Source: Viscum album (Eukaryota; Streptophyta; Magnoliopsida; Santalales; Viscaceae). From it: a stretch of 64,000 nt of DNA. The position numbers were made by a program, and so were the translations under genes. The stretch is taken from the NCBI GenBank assembly GCA_963277665.1, contig OY728142.1:13840001-13904000 (forward strand), in the 5' to 3' direction. The stretch's first letter is position 1; every line of letters starts with the position of its first letter. Below are positions 46,962-58,702 of the stretch, in pieces. Under the pieces are notes generated by a model, which was not told the origin of the DNA, did not search any database, and saw nothing but the letters and a program-made list of their open reading frames with translations.

Positions 46962-49338
46962 TGTAATGTTTCTATTTCTTAGCGAGGTAAGTTTCCTTTT
47001 TAGTTTTGGTTAAACCAGGAAATCGCATCTAAGGGTGGTTGGTTATCTTATAGAATGAAATTGGTAGAAGGAAGAGAACCTATTTCCAAACAAATACATG
47101 GTTTTTATCTAAATACATGTTGTGCAGTAAATACAAAAATTATATTTGACTAGGCAGACCTCGTTCACAATGTGTATTGGCCTTTCCCTGGGAGGGAAGG
47201 CTACAACATTACATGACATGTAATGTACTTACACACCATGTAAATGTCAGGGGAATTTTTAAAAAATAAGGAAGATACACTTTTTAAAAGAGGATAATTT
47301 CTTCCCCCATAGAGGATCAACAAAATGAGAGACCATCTGATGCCCAACATAGATTATTCCACTCTTCCTTCATATGAGGTCTATTTCCTTTCTCATCAGT
47401 TTCATTGGAATCCTCTAGATAATTTCTACACTCTTATTCCTTATATTCCTAGTTTATAATTCCATATACTTCACTATTTTGGTGTGTGTTAATTTTTCCC
47501 TATTTCTGGGTAATTGATTCATTATTATAATTTCTCCCATTCTAGATCAATTCAAGGGTTGAAATGGACAAGGAGACTATTTTGGAGATAAGTTTGGAGG
47601 TCTATCTTTATTCCCTAACGTTAGTTTCTTTTATATCATGGGTTGTTCCATGTGATGGATTCCTTTGGTGTCACCTCCTTAATTTTTAATAAATTTATTT
47701 AATTGGTTTTTAATGCATAATATAGTTATAGATAATGGTGAATAAATATCATTGGTTGATCTCAATGACATGAGACACACCATGGGTGTCCCTTCCATAG
47801 AGGTATAATTTTCCCTTCACCTTATTTTTCTTAATAACCATTTAGTTGTGTTTTCCCTTGTAATAAATACATAGGAATGTGAATTGATCTAATAGAAAAT
47901 GTTTGGCCATGACTTAGGACATGTGCCTATTCCATAGTATAATTGATGGAATTAAATGATATTCCGAACTTAATTTGAAATGTTATAAGTTAATTACTTG
48001 ATTAATGTTATGAATTGTAATTTCTAAGCTATACCTCATACCCAAACGTAGAGTGATACATTGATCCTGAGGGGATGCCTTGGACAAGCTCATCATGATT
48101 TATAATTAAAACTTGTAAAAGAAATGTATATATTCCAAGAGATGTATTTTTTACACCTTGTACAAGATCACTATGTGTTTCCATGAATTCCATATGAGTG
48201 ATACCAGTTCCCTAGGGGAGACATTATGGATTGGATTGGTGGATAGATTGTTATTATAGGCAATGAGTGATACTTGGTCACTAAGGTGAGATACTAGTGT
48301 TGGAATTAGAGGTTTTTTATTTTCTTCAAACCATGTTTGGAGTGATACTTGAGATTCCATTTATGGATCTACTTATATAGAATCCTAAAACATTAAGTAT
48401 TTATTGTCCTACTTGTGTGAAACTTGTGTCCCTTTATATGGTTCACCTTGGATGGGCCCAAGATGTTGCTTAATTAAATTCAAGAGATTCCTTTTTTATG
48501 TAAATCCAAATTATAATTCAATCAATTAAAGAACTCATCCTCCTATACAAATCACATTCTTGGGATCATTCAAAATTGTGATGCATTATTTTTTATGAAC
48601 CATTATTAACTTATATTACACTTATAGGTCACCTTGTATCAGGGACATCTGGATTAGTCCAAAGTAGGTAGTTTTATTCTGGTATCCCAAGAGGAACCCT
48701 GACCATCATGTTTTATTTATTTATTACCTTTAATTTATTATTAATGGAACACTTATAAGTTTATATGAATAGAAAATATTTTTATAGACAAAATTGGTGG
48801 TGGCCTACAAAGTATATCTCAAACCCTACTTGGGTCACCATTGGTACCCAAGAAGACTTCATGACTACATGCATAGATAAAGGGAATCATTCATATTCTG
48901 ATGCTTGATTTTCAATTTTATAATGGAGTATAGGAGTTGATAATCGAGCCTATACTCTTGATTCTAGTAGTATTATCTTTTTATATTTATTTACTTTGTA
49001 TAGAATGTGGCATATTCCTATTTCTCTTGTATTCCTTTCTACTCATTTTTTGTATAGATAAATGAAATGATCCTAATCATTTTTGTACCTTAATGTTATT
49101 CATCTATCACCTATTATTTATCTGTCTTGGATGATTTATTATTATTATTCTTTTTCATTTTTTATATTAATTTCCTCTATCCTACACTTTGACTCATGAG
49201 GGAATAGTCTCCCCACGAACACACCTTAGGACCTCACTTCTAGTCTGTAGCTTATATCATAGGGGGAGGTGTTATTGAGGTCTTATGGCCAACTATCTTA
49301 GGGAACCATTAAGTGGATCCCATGGGTGGGATTCTACA
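46962..49338 (+). repeat. 3' LTR of the 38816-49338 element
   Basis: It starts TGTAATGTTTC and ends GGATTCTACA, with TG...CA intact. It pairs with 38816-41182. It carries the second copies of the coding-like segment (47340-47560) and of the minisatellite (48045-48365). Confidence 0.9.
47340..47560 (+). other. Coding-like segment with possible intron in LTR (copy 2)
   Basis: It is the partner of 39138-39410. The frame reads LPSYEVYFLSHQFHWNPLDN and IPYIPSL, with one stop, then FHILHYFG. The possible donor GTGTGTG and acceptor CCCATTCTAG are at positions equivalent to those in the other LTR. Confidence 0.4.
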
Positions 49339-49559
49339 ATTATATTTTATAAAAAATTCCAAAAATATGGTTATGAAAAATGATTTTTTTTACAATCATG
49401 GAGACGGTTGGTCATACATAAAAATTAGTAATATTCCCATTTTTCAATGATCATTATGAAAACAAGGTAAATATTATTTCATATTTATATAATTATATTA
49501 AAATTATAAAAATAATAATATTTATTTAAATATACTTATATATATCATCCATGTGTTAT

Positions 49560-50030
49560 CATGATGAAAAAATAATCACATCGCTTCGTGGAGGTAGTAG
49601 TCCACACTTTCACTCTAATGCCATTACAATTTTTTTTGTGTAAGAAATAAAATTATATAACATTGTTTAATAATGAAAAATATGTAATTAATATCATAAT
49701 TATTTCAATTATATAACATATTTTCATCAAAATTCTCCTTACAACCTTCAATGTAAAGCGTTAGTGAAAAACATATCACATCCCACCATGAGGTCGTAGT
49801 TTTTCCTACACACAAGAGATGTAATAATATACCCCAAAAAATGGAAAGTAAAAAAGCAGTAAGTGATGTCTTATTTATATAGGTATAAATATTTTATAAA
49901 TATAATATATAATTATATAAATTCTTAATCCATAATTATATCAAGCCGTGAGAGGTGATGATGGAAAACAAATGACATCGGTTTGTGAGGTAGTAGTCCA
50001 CTGTACACACAAATGATGATTTTGTATCCC
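49560..50030. repeat. Tandem repeat with 198-199 bp period
   Basis: A conserved core, GAAAAAYAAATCACATCG followed by TTCGTGAGGTAGTAGTCCACA, recurs at about 49565-49612, 49764-49805 and 49960-50012. The cores are about 199 and 198 bp apart. The intervening DNA is AT-rich and much less conserved. The array lies in the high-coordinate part of the dissected LTR. Confidence 0.7.
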
Positions 50031-51670
50031 ATTAAATAGAAGAGGATGTGGATTGAGGTTATTAAATTAATATAAAAACATCTTATTTTATGGTATATAC
50101 AGTTTATAGTATATACTTAATTGAATAATATTTAACGTCTATGAATTAATAAATTAAATAAAGATGCTCGGTTAAGCATGATACCTCTTCTTCAAACAAC
50201 CACATTATGTAAGCACCAAAAAGCTTTATATGACAGATTTATGATAAAAATAATCACTCTTATATGTACTGATTTAAGGAAGAAATTTTTTCCAGTTATT
50301 TATTAATATAAATGTATTTCAAGGTTTTAAGAGGATAAGAGTGTGGGTGACCTTTTATAAGTAAGGTGAGTGGTACACTTGTAATATTTTATAATAAAAA
50401 GGTGTAAAAATGTTTTTCACAATACACAAGGGACCAAAATGGATAATTATTGATAATTATACATTATAATGTCTAAATTTATCTATATGATATTTTTTAC
50501 ACATGTTTTATTTTCACTTTTACCCTTATCTTTTTATTTATATCATCCTAGTAAATCCATTTTTACCTTAACTATGGTAATAATGTTTTTTACTGTTTTC
50601 AATATTCATTATGGTCAAAAAAATTAACATATTAAATAATATAAATTATACTGATTATAAATATTTAATATGTTTTACCAAATATAACATATGAAAATGG
50701 GAAATTTTAATTTAAAATTAAACCCAAAAACACGATGAAAGAGCGAGTTTTCAAAAAATGTATTTTTCAAGAAAAAAAATGAAATTTTGTTAACTATATG
50801 ACTAATAATAATTAGTGTATGAATATAAATTAATATTTATTGATATATATCATATATATTTCATTAAATCATCACTCATTAGGGGTTTTTTAGTTAATTA
50901 TAGAGGAGAAACATTATTCAATTTAAAATAGTTTTCAGAAAAATCTTGTTTCTAAATCAAAAAAAATCTTGTACTAGAATGCAATAGTAAGTCGATAAAA
51001 AAGAAATTATTTGGATTAAATATAAATGATTAATATTTGTTTTACATTAATTAAAATTTGTATCATAATTAGACATTTAAATTTCTTAATTTATTAAAAT
51101 GAAATTACATTTTAAGAAAAATAAGTATTTTTTACTATTTATTAAAAAAGAAATATTTTTCAAAAAAACCAAAAATTTAATGGAAAATAAATTTTGATTT
51201 TATTATTTCAAAAATATTATTCATTTTATCAATTTCATTTTCTAAAATTTTATAAAATTAATTGTAATATTTTATCATGAAAGTCAATAAAAATCATTTT
51301 TGAAGAATAAAATTAGTTTCCTAAAATTTGATTGATTACTTACTAAATATTTATCCATAATTTATAAATATAGTGATATATATATATATCACAAATTAGT
51401 TAATATTATTCATTTATACCAATTTAACATCCATATTATAATGGTTATATAATTCATAGGTTGTTTAAGCTTGGTGTTGTGTGTCAAATATGCTATGAAA
51501 AACAAAATCTTGGGGTTTAATTTACCATAAGATATTAATGAGTTTAAAATTATTTGAAAATAAATAGGTAATTATTTCTTTGGTTGATAAATTATCATCT
51601 AAGTTCGGTGTATTGTTTTCTATACACTATCAAACATAATTTTAAAATTTTAAAATCATAGGGTGTCACA
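50031..51670 (-). other. High-coordinate part of the dissected LTR, no gene
   Basis: This is AT-rich DNA with no open frame of note. On the minus strand it begins with the LTR start TGTGACACCCTATG at 51670. Confidence 0.5.
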
Positions 51671-51760
51671 TCCTCCCCCAAGCCCTTTAATAAATTTCTT
51701 CCTCACAATTTGAACTTTATCTCAATAATTTTTTCATCAGGAAAATAAAGTGATAGGGAA
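51671..51760 (-). pseudogene. Pol tail and polypurine tract of a Tekay-like element
   Basis: On the minus strand GTGAGGAAGAAATTTATT followed by AAAGGGCTTGGGGGAGGA runs directly into the LTR start TGTGACACCC. This matches the usual Tekay/Del ending (GAGGACGAAATTT...AAGGGGGG...). One frame reads CEEEIY, stop, RAWGRM, as expected for the last codons of pol. Confidence 0.65.
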
Positions 51761-52180
51761 CCCTCATCGATGTGGGTCTTTTTTGGTCTGATGTTTGTTT
51801 GTTGGGTGTTTAATTCTTGGAAAATCATTAACATCTGGTCACCATTGTTTCTCTTTAATGAAAAATCCCAACGGTTCCCCAATATATAACTGGGTAATGA
51901 CCTGATTTCCAAAGAAAAATAGACATTTGGGTTTTCAAGCCTAATGGAACTTGGGACATCTATTGTTCAAGGGGATGGGAGGTTGGGCTCAACACACCCT
52001 TTTGGGTAGAATTATTTCCCTCTCCAAGACTCTCTTATAGATTTAAGATATGTTCATGTATCTCTTCCTAACCTCATTACTGGACTAGTTACCCTAACAA
52101 AATGACCTTTGGTTAATGTCATATGGATATGTTCAAGAAATTTGGCATTATATATTTGAACTTGAGTCTTCAGGAGACGA
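51761..52180 (-). other. Unassigned interior, one open frame
   Basis: A 69-codon minus-strand frame (51703-51912) has no recognised domain. An integrase or chromodomain tail would be expected here and is not seen, so the interior has probably been replaced or deleted. Confidence 0.35.
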
Positions 52181-53200
52181 CCTATACATCCTAATTATGG
52201 TGATAATTAGATGTGTCGTAGTTCATTTTTTTCAATCCACTGCTAGAATATGTAGAATAATATTCACATCGTAATGATTGGGTCCCAATTTTTGAGATGT
52301 CAGAGACTTAGAGGACTTACACCATAGTGGATGCCTTTTTTTAATCGATCCATAAAAAAGTGTCCCACATATCCTGGTTATAGCAGGAATCATAGTTTTC
52401 GTTGTTAAGTCATTCCCTTTGGACTGGACCAAAGGTAGATGTTCTCATATGGGGAGGTTGATATCATGCCACTCATCAGGGCATACATGATGACATTACC
52501 CTTGACGGTGAAAATTCATGATGCAGATGATATGACTATTGCGACTCCCTAAGCCCATGGGTCTTATGCTCAGGGTTATAAACAAGGGATAAAATGTATT
52601 TTCTCTCACTGTATATGGTTGTTGGGATTATGTTCATAGACTACCCTTGGGAAGTTTATAATCAATATTAAGTTAAATGGAGGCATCCTACATATCCTCA
52701 TAATGGAAGGAATCAAATTCCTCTTCATTAAATTAATTTCTCCTTCCACTAGGGGATGAGGTAGAGTAATCAACCCATGAGAATTATTGGATCCCAATGG
52801 TTGAAATTCCAAATACATGGAGGGACTCATAGTGCGGTGTATTCCCATTTCATTTTGGTATCATACATTAGAGATTCATCCTACCTATCCTAGTTATTGA
52901 AGTAATCATAGTTCTCATAGTTCAATTGAATGGGGCTTACACACTGACATTGACATAGTATTTATAGGTGTTTATGGAGCAGATGATATAATTATTGCAA
53001 CTCCCTAAACCCACATGATCCATGATCATCGTAAAAAACAAGGGATGGAAAATAATAAATGTAATTTCTTATGGATGTTGTACTTATGTTATTGTACTTC
53101 CCTTGGAATATTAATATTGAGATCAAACCTCAAGGATGTTTCCTAGGTATTCTGGTTATAGAAGGAATTAGAGTCCTCATAGTACTTTATGGCCAAGGCT
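52180..53200. repeat. About 460-bp tandem repeat
   Basis: GCAGATGATATRAYTATTGC followed by GACTCCCTAARCCCA is found at 52518 and again at 52974, 456 bp apart. ACTACCCTTGGGAAGTTTATA-type text at about 52640 recurs at about 53100 (460 bp). A subrepeat (CATCCTACATATCCTGGTTATAG and variants) appears near 52365, 52688, 52880 and 53142. Copies are strongly diverged. Short minus-strand frames in it only reflect the repeat. Confidence 0.65.
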
Positions 53201-53459
53201 TAAAAATTTATGTTTTTATTGTATTTGGGGATTATACAAAAATGATGATAATGGTAATCCAATCTTGGGACACCCTATTAACCTGGCCTACTTTTCTGTC
53301 TGACATACATTAATTTTCCACTTCATGTGCCTTGATTTTTTATCTGACATGTTAGAGAGTATCTACTTTCTATGTCCTCAAGACAATTGTATGATCCAAT
53401 TGACTCTTTTGGAGGAATTTTCATAATATTTATGGCATGTCTAATGGCTTTTTCAGGAC

Positions 53460-55640
53460 CAAGGAATAATTTTTTGTATCACATCGCAAGACCTAGATGG
53501 TTGGTCCTAGAAGTCATCACATGACCTTGGATGGCTTGTCTAGAGGGTGTCACATGATCATACTTACTTTCCCTAGTTTCATCCCATGATCTAGTTGAAA
53601 CACTTATAGGGTGTTCCGGGAGTCAATGTGATAGGTATCAGAGGTAATCACATGTCATAGATAACATGTCTAAAGGGCATCATGAGACATGGTTGGTATT
53701 CTTGAAGGGAATCACAAGATCTATTTTACAAACTTGGGTGCTACCGCGAGACTCATTTGTTATGAATTGGGGAAAACATATGAGTTTGGTGACATGTCTT
53801 AATAACAGCATGAATCTTGAATGTTGAGCCTTGAGGGATTCATGAGACATGGGTTGCATGAACAAGGGGAACTATGTGACTTTCCATGACATGTGCGGAG
53901 GAATTCGCATGACCAAAATAGTATATAGAAGGAGCATTATGAGATCTGGGCGGCATTTCATGGTGTTGTCGTGTGTCCTTTTTGGTTCACACATAGCACA
54001 TGAGGGTCATCGTATATGTTCTATGATTAAGTATCTTGTATTTAGTTTTTTTTATCCTATATATTTCTAATACCTTATATTTATTCATTTTAACTTATAT
54101 TATGTATCGTGTGATCTACCAGTTGGGTGGTATGTTCTTCAAACACCCTTCAAAAAGTCCTTCGTGTGATCTATAAGTGGTCATGGGAAGTTTTTATGCA
54201 TGAAACATGGTTGATCTAGATTTTCCTTAGATCTTACCTAAAAATAATATTTTATGACTATGAGATCAACCACTCTGATATATCCTCTCTTGAACCATTT
54301 TGTGGTTCTGAAATCTTATCTATATACAAAGATTAGTCTTCCTAGTCATGGTTGTTGTCTCAGAGACTATTCCTCATTTTTTCATGCTGGGGTGGGTTAT
54401 TTATAGACCTCTGCACCCAAGTTGTTTTCCACTTCACATGGAACATATCATGTGAATCTAGGAAGGATTTGGTGGAATGCCTCGACATCATGCATCTTCA
54501 CGAGGTCTTATTGTGGGTCACTCTGAGGGAATCTCCTGTTTTTCAGTGACCGCTAGTCTTTCCAGGAAACGCCTCCTTTGTTGTATCATTTCCAATCAAA
54601 AGGGACTTTTTGAGTCATTCTTTCATGATAAAGGACTTCTATATTGTCATATATACATATCTAAGTGCCTTCATGATATCAGGGTGACTGTTGAAAGGCC
54701 TTCACGTGATCTCATGTGACTTGTCTGGGGATTTTCATGTGACAAGGATGGCATGTTAGGAGACCTTCATTGGATCAGGATGACTTGTCAAGGAGTGTTG
54801 AGAGACTATTTTTCAAACAAAATTATCATGTCATATTTTTTAATGGACACAAGAGGCTTCTACCTTCTCTTATTTTTATTGACATTTTTTACTTTAAAAA
54901 ACACGGGAGTCATGCGAGATTGCATGAGTAATGTCGAAGACAAATACTCAACCACTTGGTGATGCATCGTGTGACCAATAATGATTCTATATAGATACAT
55001 GTTTACTTCATGGACAATTCAATCTTTTTTTATTAGGGAGAAAAGGGGGGTGTGCGAGGTCTCCTGGAAATACCTGATGCTCTTCACAAGATGAGGATGA
55101 CATGCTAGCTACCTTTCATGAGATGATCTAGACAAGTCACAAAGGGATTGTGGTGTATTTTTTATTTTTAGGGGTACGTCACATGACTTGTATTCCCATG
55201 AGAGGCCCCCACATCCCTCATTTTTATTTCATTTGTTTTATCTAACCAATGATAGAGGATCACAAGAGTTTTCCTGAATGTTGTCGAGGAAAATCATCCA
55301 CCCCATTAGTGATGCATCACATTATCTTAATGATCGTAAGAGGAATCCTTATTCTGGATATTTTTATCCTATTCTCTATGTAAATCTAAATTGGTTTTCA
55401 TGAATCTTCTAGTTGGGAAGCCACATGAACTAGGATGAGTTTATCTGGATAGCACTGCATGACCATTGATTGTCTGGGGCATCTTGATGTGAGTATAATA
55501 ACACCGCCGAAGGGAATTCTTGGGACCATATTCAACCCATTCTCTAAGAATGGTTCCTTTTCATGACCTCATGATGGTCACATGATCACGTATCCCTTGG
55601 ATAATCACATGATCTTCAGGTCATGACCACCTTATTCTTC
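53460..55640. repeat. Degenerate minisatellite, about 45-bp unit
   Basis: Variants of TCATGTGACCTTGGATGGC and TTGTCTAGRGGG recur through the interval, for example at 53510-53560, 53640-53700, 53830-53900, 54690-54790, 55060-55140 and 55440-55490. Units are irregular and interrupted. The open frames that overlap it (53849-54070, 54352-54962) are repeat-derived and show no protein family. Confidence 0.6.
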
Positions 55641-56409
55641 CTTCTCTTTTTCCAAGAACATAATACCTATATTCAGGTATTTCTAACATTGTGAATTTTT
55701 CGATGCTTATTTGGTGAGTTTTAAAAAATTCCCCCCTCAAGAAAGACTTCAATGGGGATAAGGGCTCAGTTTTGGGGAACACAAAATACACCTAATCCTT
55801 TGTCATTATCATGAATTATTTTCTTCAGTAATGTTTGGTTCCTTGGGCGATGCTTGGTATTCCTCGAGATTCATTATAAATAAGAGGTTGAGAGCCATTC
55901 ATTTCACTGGATTCTTACATCTCCATAGAACTCATTCATTGCTTCTGTAACATTACTTTATTTCAATACCATTGATCAAACCCGACTGGGAGACCTCATC
56001 ATGAGATCTTCTTTTTGAAAACAATTCTACATGACTGCCTTTACTCAGGCACCTATTTGAGCCAACTATGAACTATATTTAGGTAACTATTTAAACTTAA
56101 TCCATGGGGATTTTTATTGTCTTGGGGATTCAATGAGATCCACTGGATTGATTATATTATCGACTGACAATCATATGATTCACTTGACCATGTTCACATT
56201 GTGTGATCATGTGTCTTTAATTGGTCATGTGATTGCATGATTCCATGCAGGTCTATATGACCCCCGACACCTTAGGTGATTTGAAAATTCCTTGTGAGAT
56301 TCAAGAATATCTTATTAATTCATGTGGTGTTCATGATTCTATCAGTTTATTATGTCATTTTTTTACATGATTTTATTTTCATTGTCTAACATAGGTCACG
56401 TTTATTCAT
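55641..56409 (+). promoter_or_regulatory. Promoter and leader region upstream of the PMD gene
   Basis: A TATA box lies at 55875-55882. The following 100 bases (CATTTCACTGGATTCTTACATC...) resemble a transcribed LTR R-U5 or a 5' leader. The block AAACCCGACTGGGAGACC near 55978 faintly resembles primer-binding sites of the tRNA-Arg type, but I do not rely on it. TTTCATTGTCTAACATAG ending near 56394 is a good 3' splice acceptor just before the PMD start codon. Confidence 0.45.
55875..55882 (+). promoter_or_regulatory. TATA box upstream of the PMD gene
   Basis: TATAAATA is followed by AGAGG, the same TATAAATAAGAGG seen at the first LTR (656-668). It is 535 bp before the PMD start. Confidence 0.6.
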
Positions 56410-58505
56410 ATGGCTTCCATTTCTTTCCATGAATCCTCTAATAAGGCTAATAAAATTTCTATGATTACTATAAATGATAATTCCGACCACTAATATCATG
56501 AATGCTATAATAATGAGATTCTTAATAGGTTCATCTAATATATGATTCAAGATTATCCATTATCTCAACAGCTTCCTCTATACGAGTTTGGTTTGTTGGA
56601 CGATGTTGTCATCCCTTATTCGGAGTTCAATATTTCATCTCACTTGGTGTCAAATTATTCTCACTACATTTTGATTTCAATCACCATGGAAGGCCATATG
56701 GTCATAGTTCCACCCCATAGTTTTTCTTATTTGTTTGAAAACTCTCCTTTGGGTCTGAATGGCTGGCATTTCTCTCATCATCCTATACCTCAGAACTACT
56801 CAAGTGTATTTTCCTCTTATATAAAAAATCCTGGTAGTGGATAATGATCAAAATGGGATTTCCTTCACGGTGGTAATTTTTCTAATGAATTCTAGGTCAG
56901 AAAAAGTTTCATAGATCTCGCTGATCTATTATACATGGTAAATATTTATAAATCCATGTGTATTTTCCAATTCATCATCTACTGTCAACCTGATATCCTT
57001 CAAGAAATGATTATCCATTGGTATCCTATTACCAACACATTAAAATATTCCTATATTGAAGTGGGAATAATCCTATGGGATATATACCAACTGGGAGGGA
57101 CTCCCCATCTCAGAGAGATGTATGATGAGTTCCTCCCCATTGCAGATATTTGGGATGATCCTTCATAGACTCTGGCTTTGTAAAAGTAAATTCTAACCAT
57201 TATGGAGGAGAAACTGATAAAGTATCTTATGATGTGATCCATCACCTCTCTCGTGTATTAGATTAATATATTCCTTTTTTCATAGCAGGGTTAGGCCAAC
57301 TACCATATGCCCCCATTGGTTCCCCTCCCATAAATTAAATGAATATGTTGGCTCATATTGGGACATATTGAAAGATGCATACTATACCTCATGGGTTTGC
57401 TCAGTGAACTCAAAGATCTCATCAATCCTTAGGCTGGAAAGATTTATGGCCATGTTTTTGAATGGGTGGCTTTTCCCATTTGGGGATGCGTGTTCAAGGA
57501 TATGTGATAGCATGTTGGTGATGGCAGCATAACTCATGGAATAATAGTGCCATGATTTAGAATTTATCATCCTACCATTACATTACCAACTCTTTTTCCA
57601 TATTCAACAAGGAAACACCCCCTAAATTATCAGTAGTCCTCTCCAATTTTGATTTAGTTGTATAGGGGATCATTTCTATTGTTCTGAATACTAAAATTCC
57701 ACTAGGATCCCAGATTCTTGATCCAATCCTAGACTAAAAAATATATAAGAGGGTTGGAACCATATCTATAAGGCCAATCAAGGTTAAGCTTGAGCTAAGA
57801 AAATATGATAGCTTTGATTTTACCCCATACTATGCACCAAATGGGACAATTATTGACAACTGCAACGGTTCCCTTGATGAAATGTCATATAAGATCTCTC
57901 TTTGATATGGGGTTCTTATATCCAAGGTAGAGACAGTATCATCTATGAGCCCTATACACCTTTTTTATTCACTTTTCAATTTGTTTTATACCCAAAGGGT
58001 TTCCCCTCTTCCATTGGAAGTCGTACGAGGAGAGAGGCATCATGGGGTCATCCTCCAGTTTTGGATGATGTTGGCATGTAAATATATTGAGGCTAATATT
58101 ATACTACCACCTAATGATTATCCCACCTTACATACCAAATATTATGACTATTCTTGGGTAGTGACTTATCCAAATATTTTTCTAAGCCAGTTGGTCCATC
58201 GAGTGGATAAGACTTTTGACTCACAAACCCCTCTATCAATGGTGACAATGGAGTTGATCGAATACCTGTGAGAGATGTCAATGAAGAACCATCATTCCAT
58301 TACTGAATACCATTATAGTGAGATAAAATATGTTTAGAAATGTTGTCCCCTCTCATAGGCTTTGGATGATACACCTATTGAGAAAAGATAATATGAGGAA
58401 TCTTCTCCTATTTCTTTACCAACTCAACTAGAAATTACTCCTCCTGCAAAACCAAATCCATTGGTCATAGAGGCTCAAACAAATCATATGATGATCAGGA
58501 AATAG
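56410..58505 (+). pseudogene. Plant mobile domain (PMD) protein gene, degenerate
   Basis: PMD (aminotransferase-like plant mobile domain) proteins occur as MAIN/MAIL1-type nuclear proteins and as genes carried by plant transposons. The start at 56410 opens MASISFHESSNKANKIS. One frame runs to 57168 with about five in-frame stops and includes CIFQFIIYCQPDIL, WYPITNTLKYSYIEVGII and LWDIYQLGG, MYDEFLP, the family hallmark of a WxPxTxTF-like strand followed by E-x-x-x-x-L-x-D-x-x-x-L-x-G. The middle is shifted on 57375-57560. The C-terminal half at 57810-58271 includes LEVVRGERHH, IILPPNDYP and DYSWVVTYP. A Pro-rich linker (EITPPAKPNPLVIEA) runs to a stop at 58505. Length, about 620-700 codons, fits the family. 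The element at 58703 interrupts whatever followed. Whether it was a host gene or transposon cargo is open. Confidence 0.7.
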
Positions 58506-58702
58506 ATTCATTCCATGATTACTGAAAATACATTCAAAGTATTCACTGACCAATAAAAACACCTTCATTAGTAATTTCATGATGTGGGGGTAGGTGGTTT
58601 TGACTGAAAACAATTATACAAAATCATGAATAAAATTGTTTGAATAGGAAATATTTGGCCACCAATGAGAGGTAAATTCATGATCTTGTGGATGAGGCCC
58701 CC
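58506..58702. other. Tail of the PMD region, no clear coding
   Basis: This short AT-rich stretch follows the last PMD-like codons and ends at the LTR start at 58703. The matching target duplication lies beyond the window. Confidence 0.4.

Larger units (their letters stand above)
38816..49338 (+). mobile_element. Ty3/gypsy Tekay-like element, complete but dead
   Basis: This is a 10.5-kb plus-strand element with 2.37-kb LTRs. The 5-bp duplication ATTAT at 38811-38815 and 49339-49343 is perfect and fixes both ends. Order: 5' LTR, decayed iMet-type primer site at 41185, gag from about 42483, protease, reverse transcriptase, RNase H, integrase, chromodomain-like tail, purine-rich tract before 46962, 3' LTR. 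It is a different family from the 15870 and 58703 elements (unrelated LTRs). Catalytic residues are lost and stops are frequent, so it is inactive. Confidence 0.9.
26351..51670 (-). mobile_element. Dissected LTR, about 5.1 kb, split by two elements
   Basis: Read on the minus strand, an LTR begins TGTGACACCC at 51670 and ends GGTCACA at 26351, giving matching TGTGAC/GTCACA termini. Its parts are 26351-27365, 37056-38815 and 49344-51670, separated by insertions at 27366-37050 and 38816-49338, for a net length of about 5.1 kb. The flanks of both insertions join cleanly: a tandem repeat continues across the first, and a perfect ATTAT duplication flanks the second. A primer-binding site adjoins the low end and a polypurine tract adjoins the high end, which a normal single LTR would not have. 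The alternative is two different LTRs of one family fused by recombination. Confidence 0.6.

Noticed and set aside
51703..51912. Minus-strand open frame of 69 codons next to the polypurine tract
   Set aside because: Expected to be the end of pol, but the frame does not match integrase or chromodomain. The pol-tail match is in another frame.
53849..54962. Several plus-strand open frames in the minisatellite field
   Set aside because: They are made of repeat units and show no family similarity.
55975..55995. Possible tRNA-Arg-type primer-binding site
   Set aside because: The match is weak and depends on gaps. The LTR end beside it is not defined, so it cannot support an LTR call.
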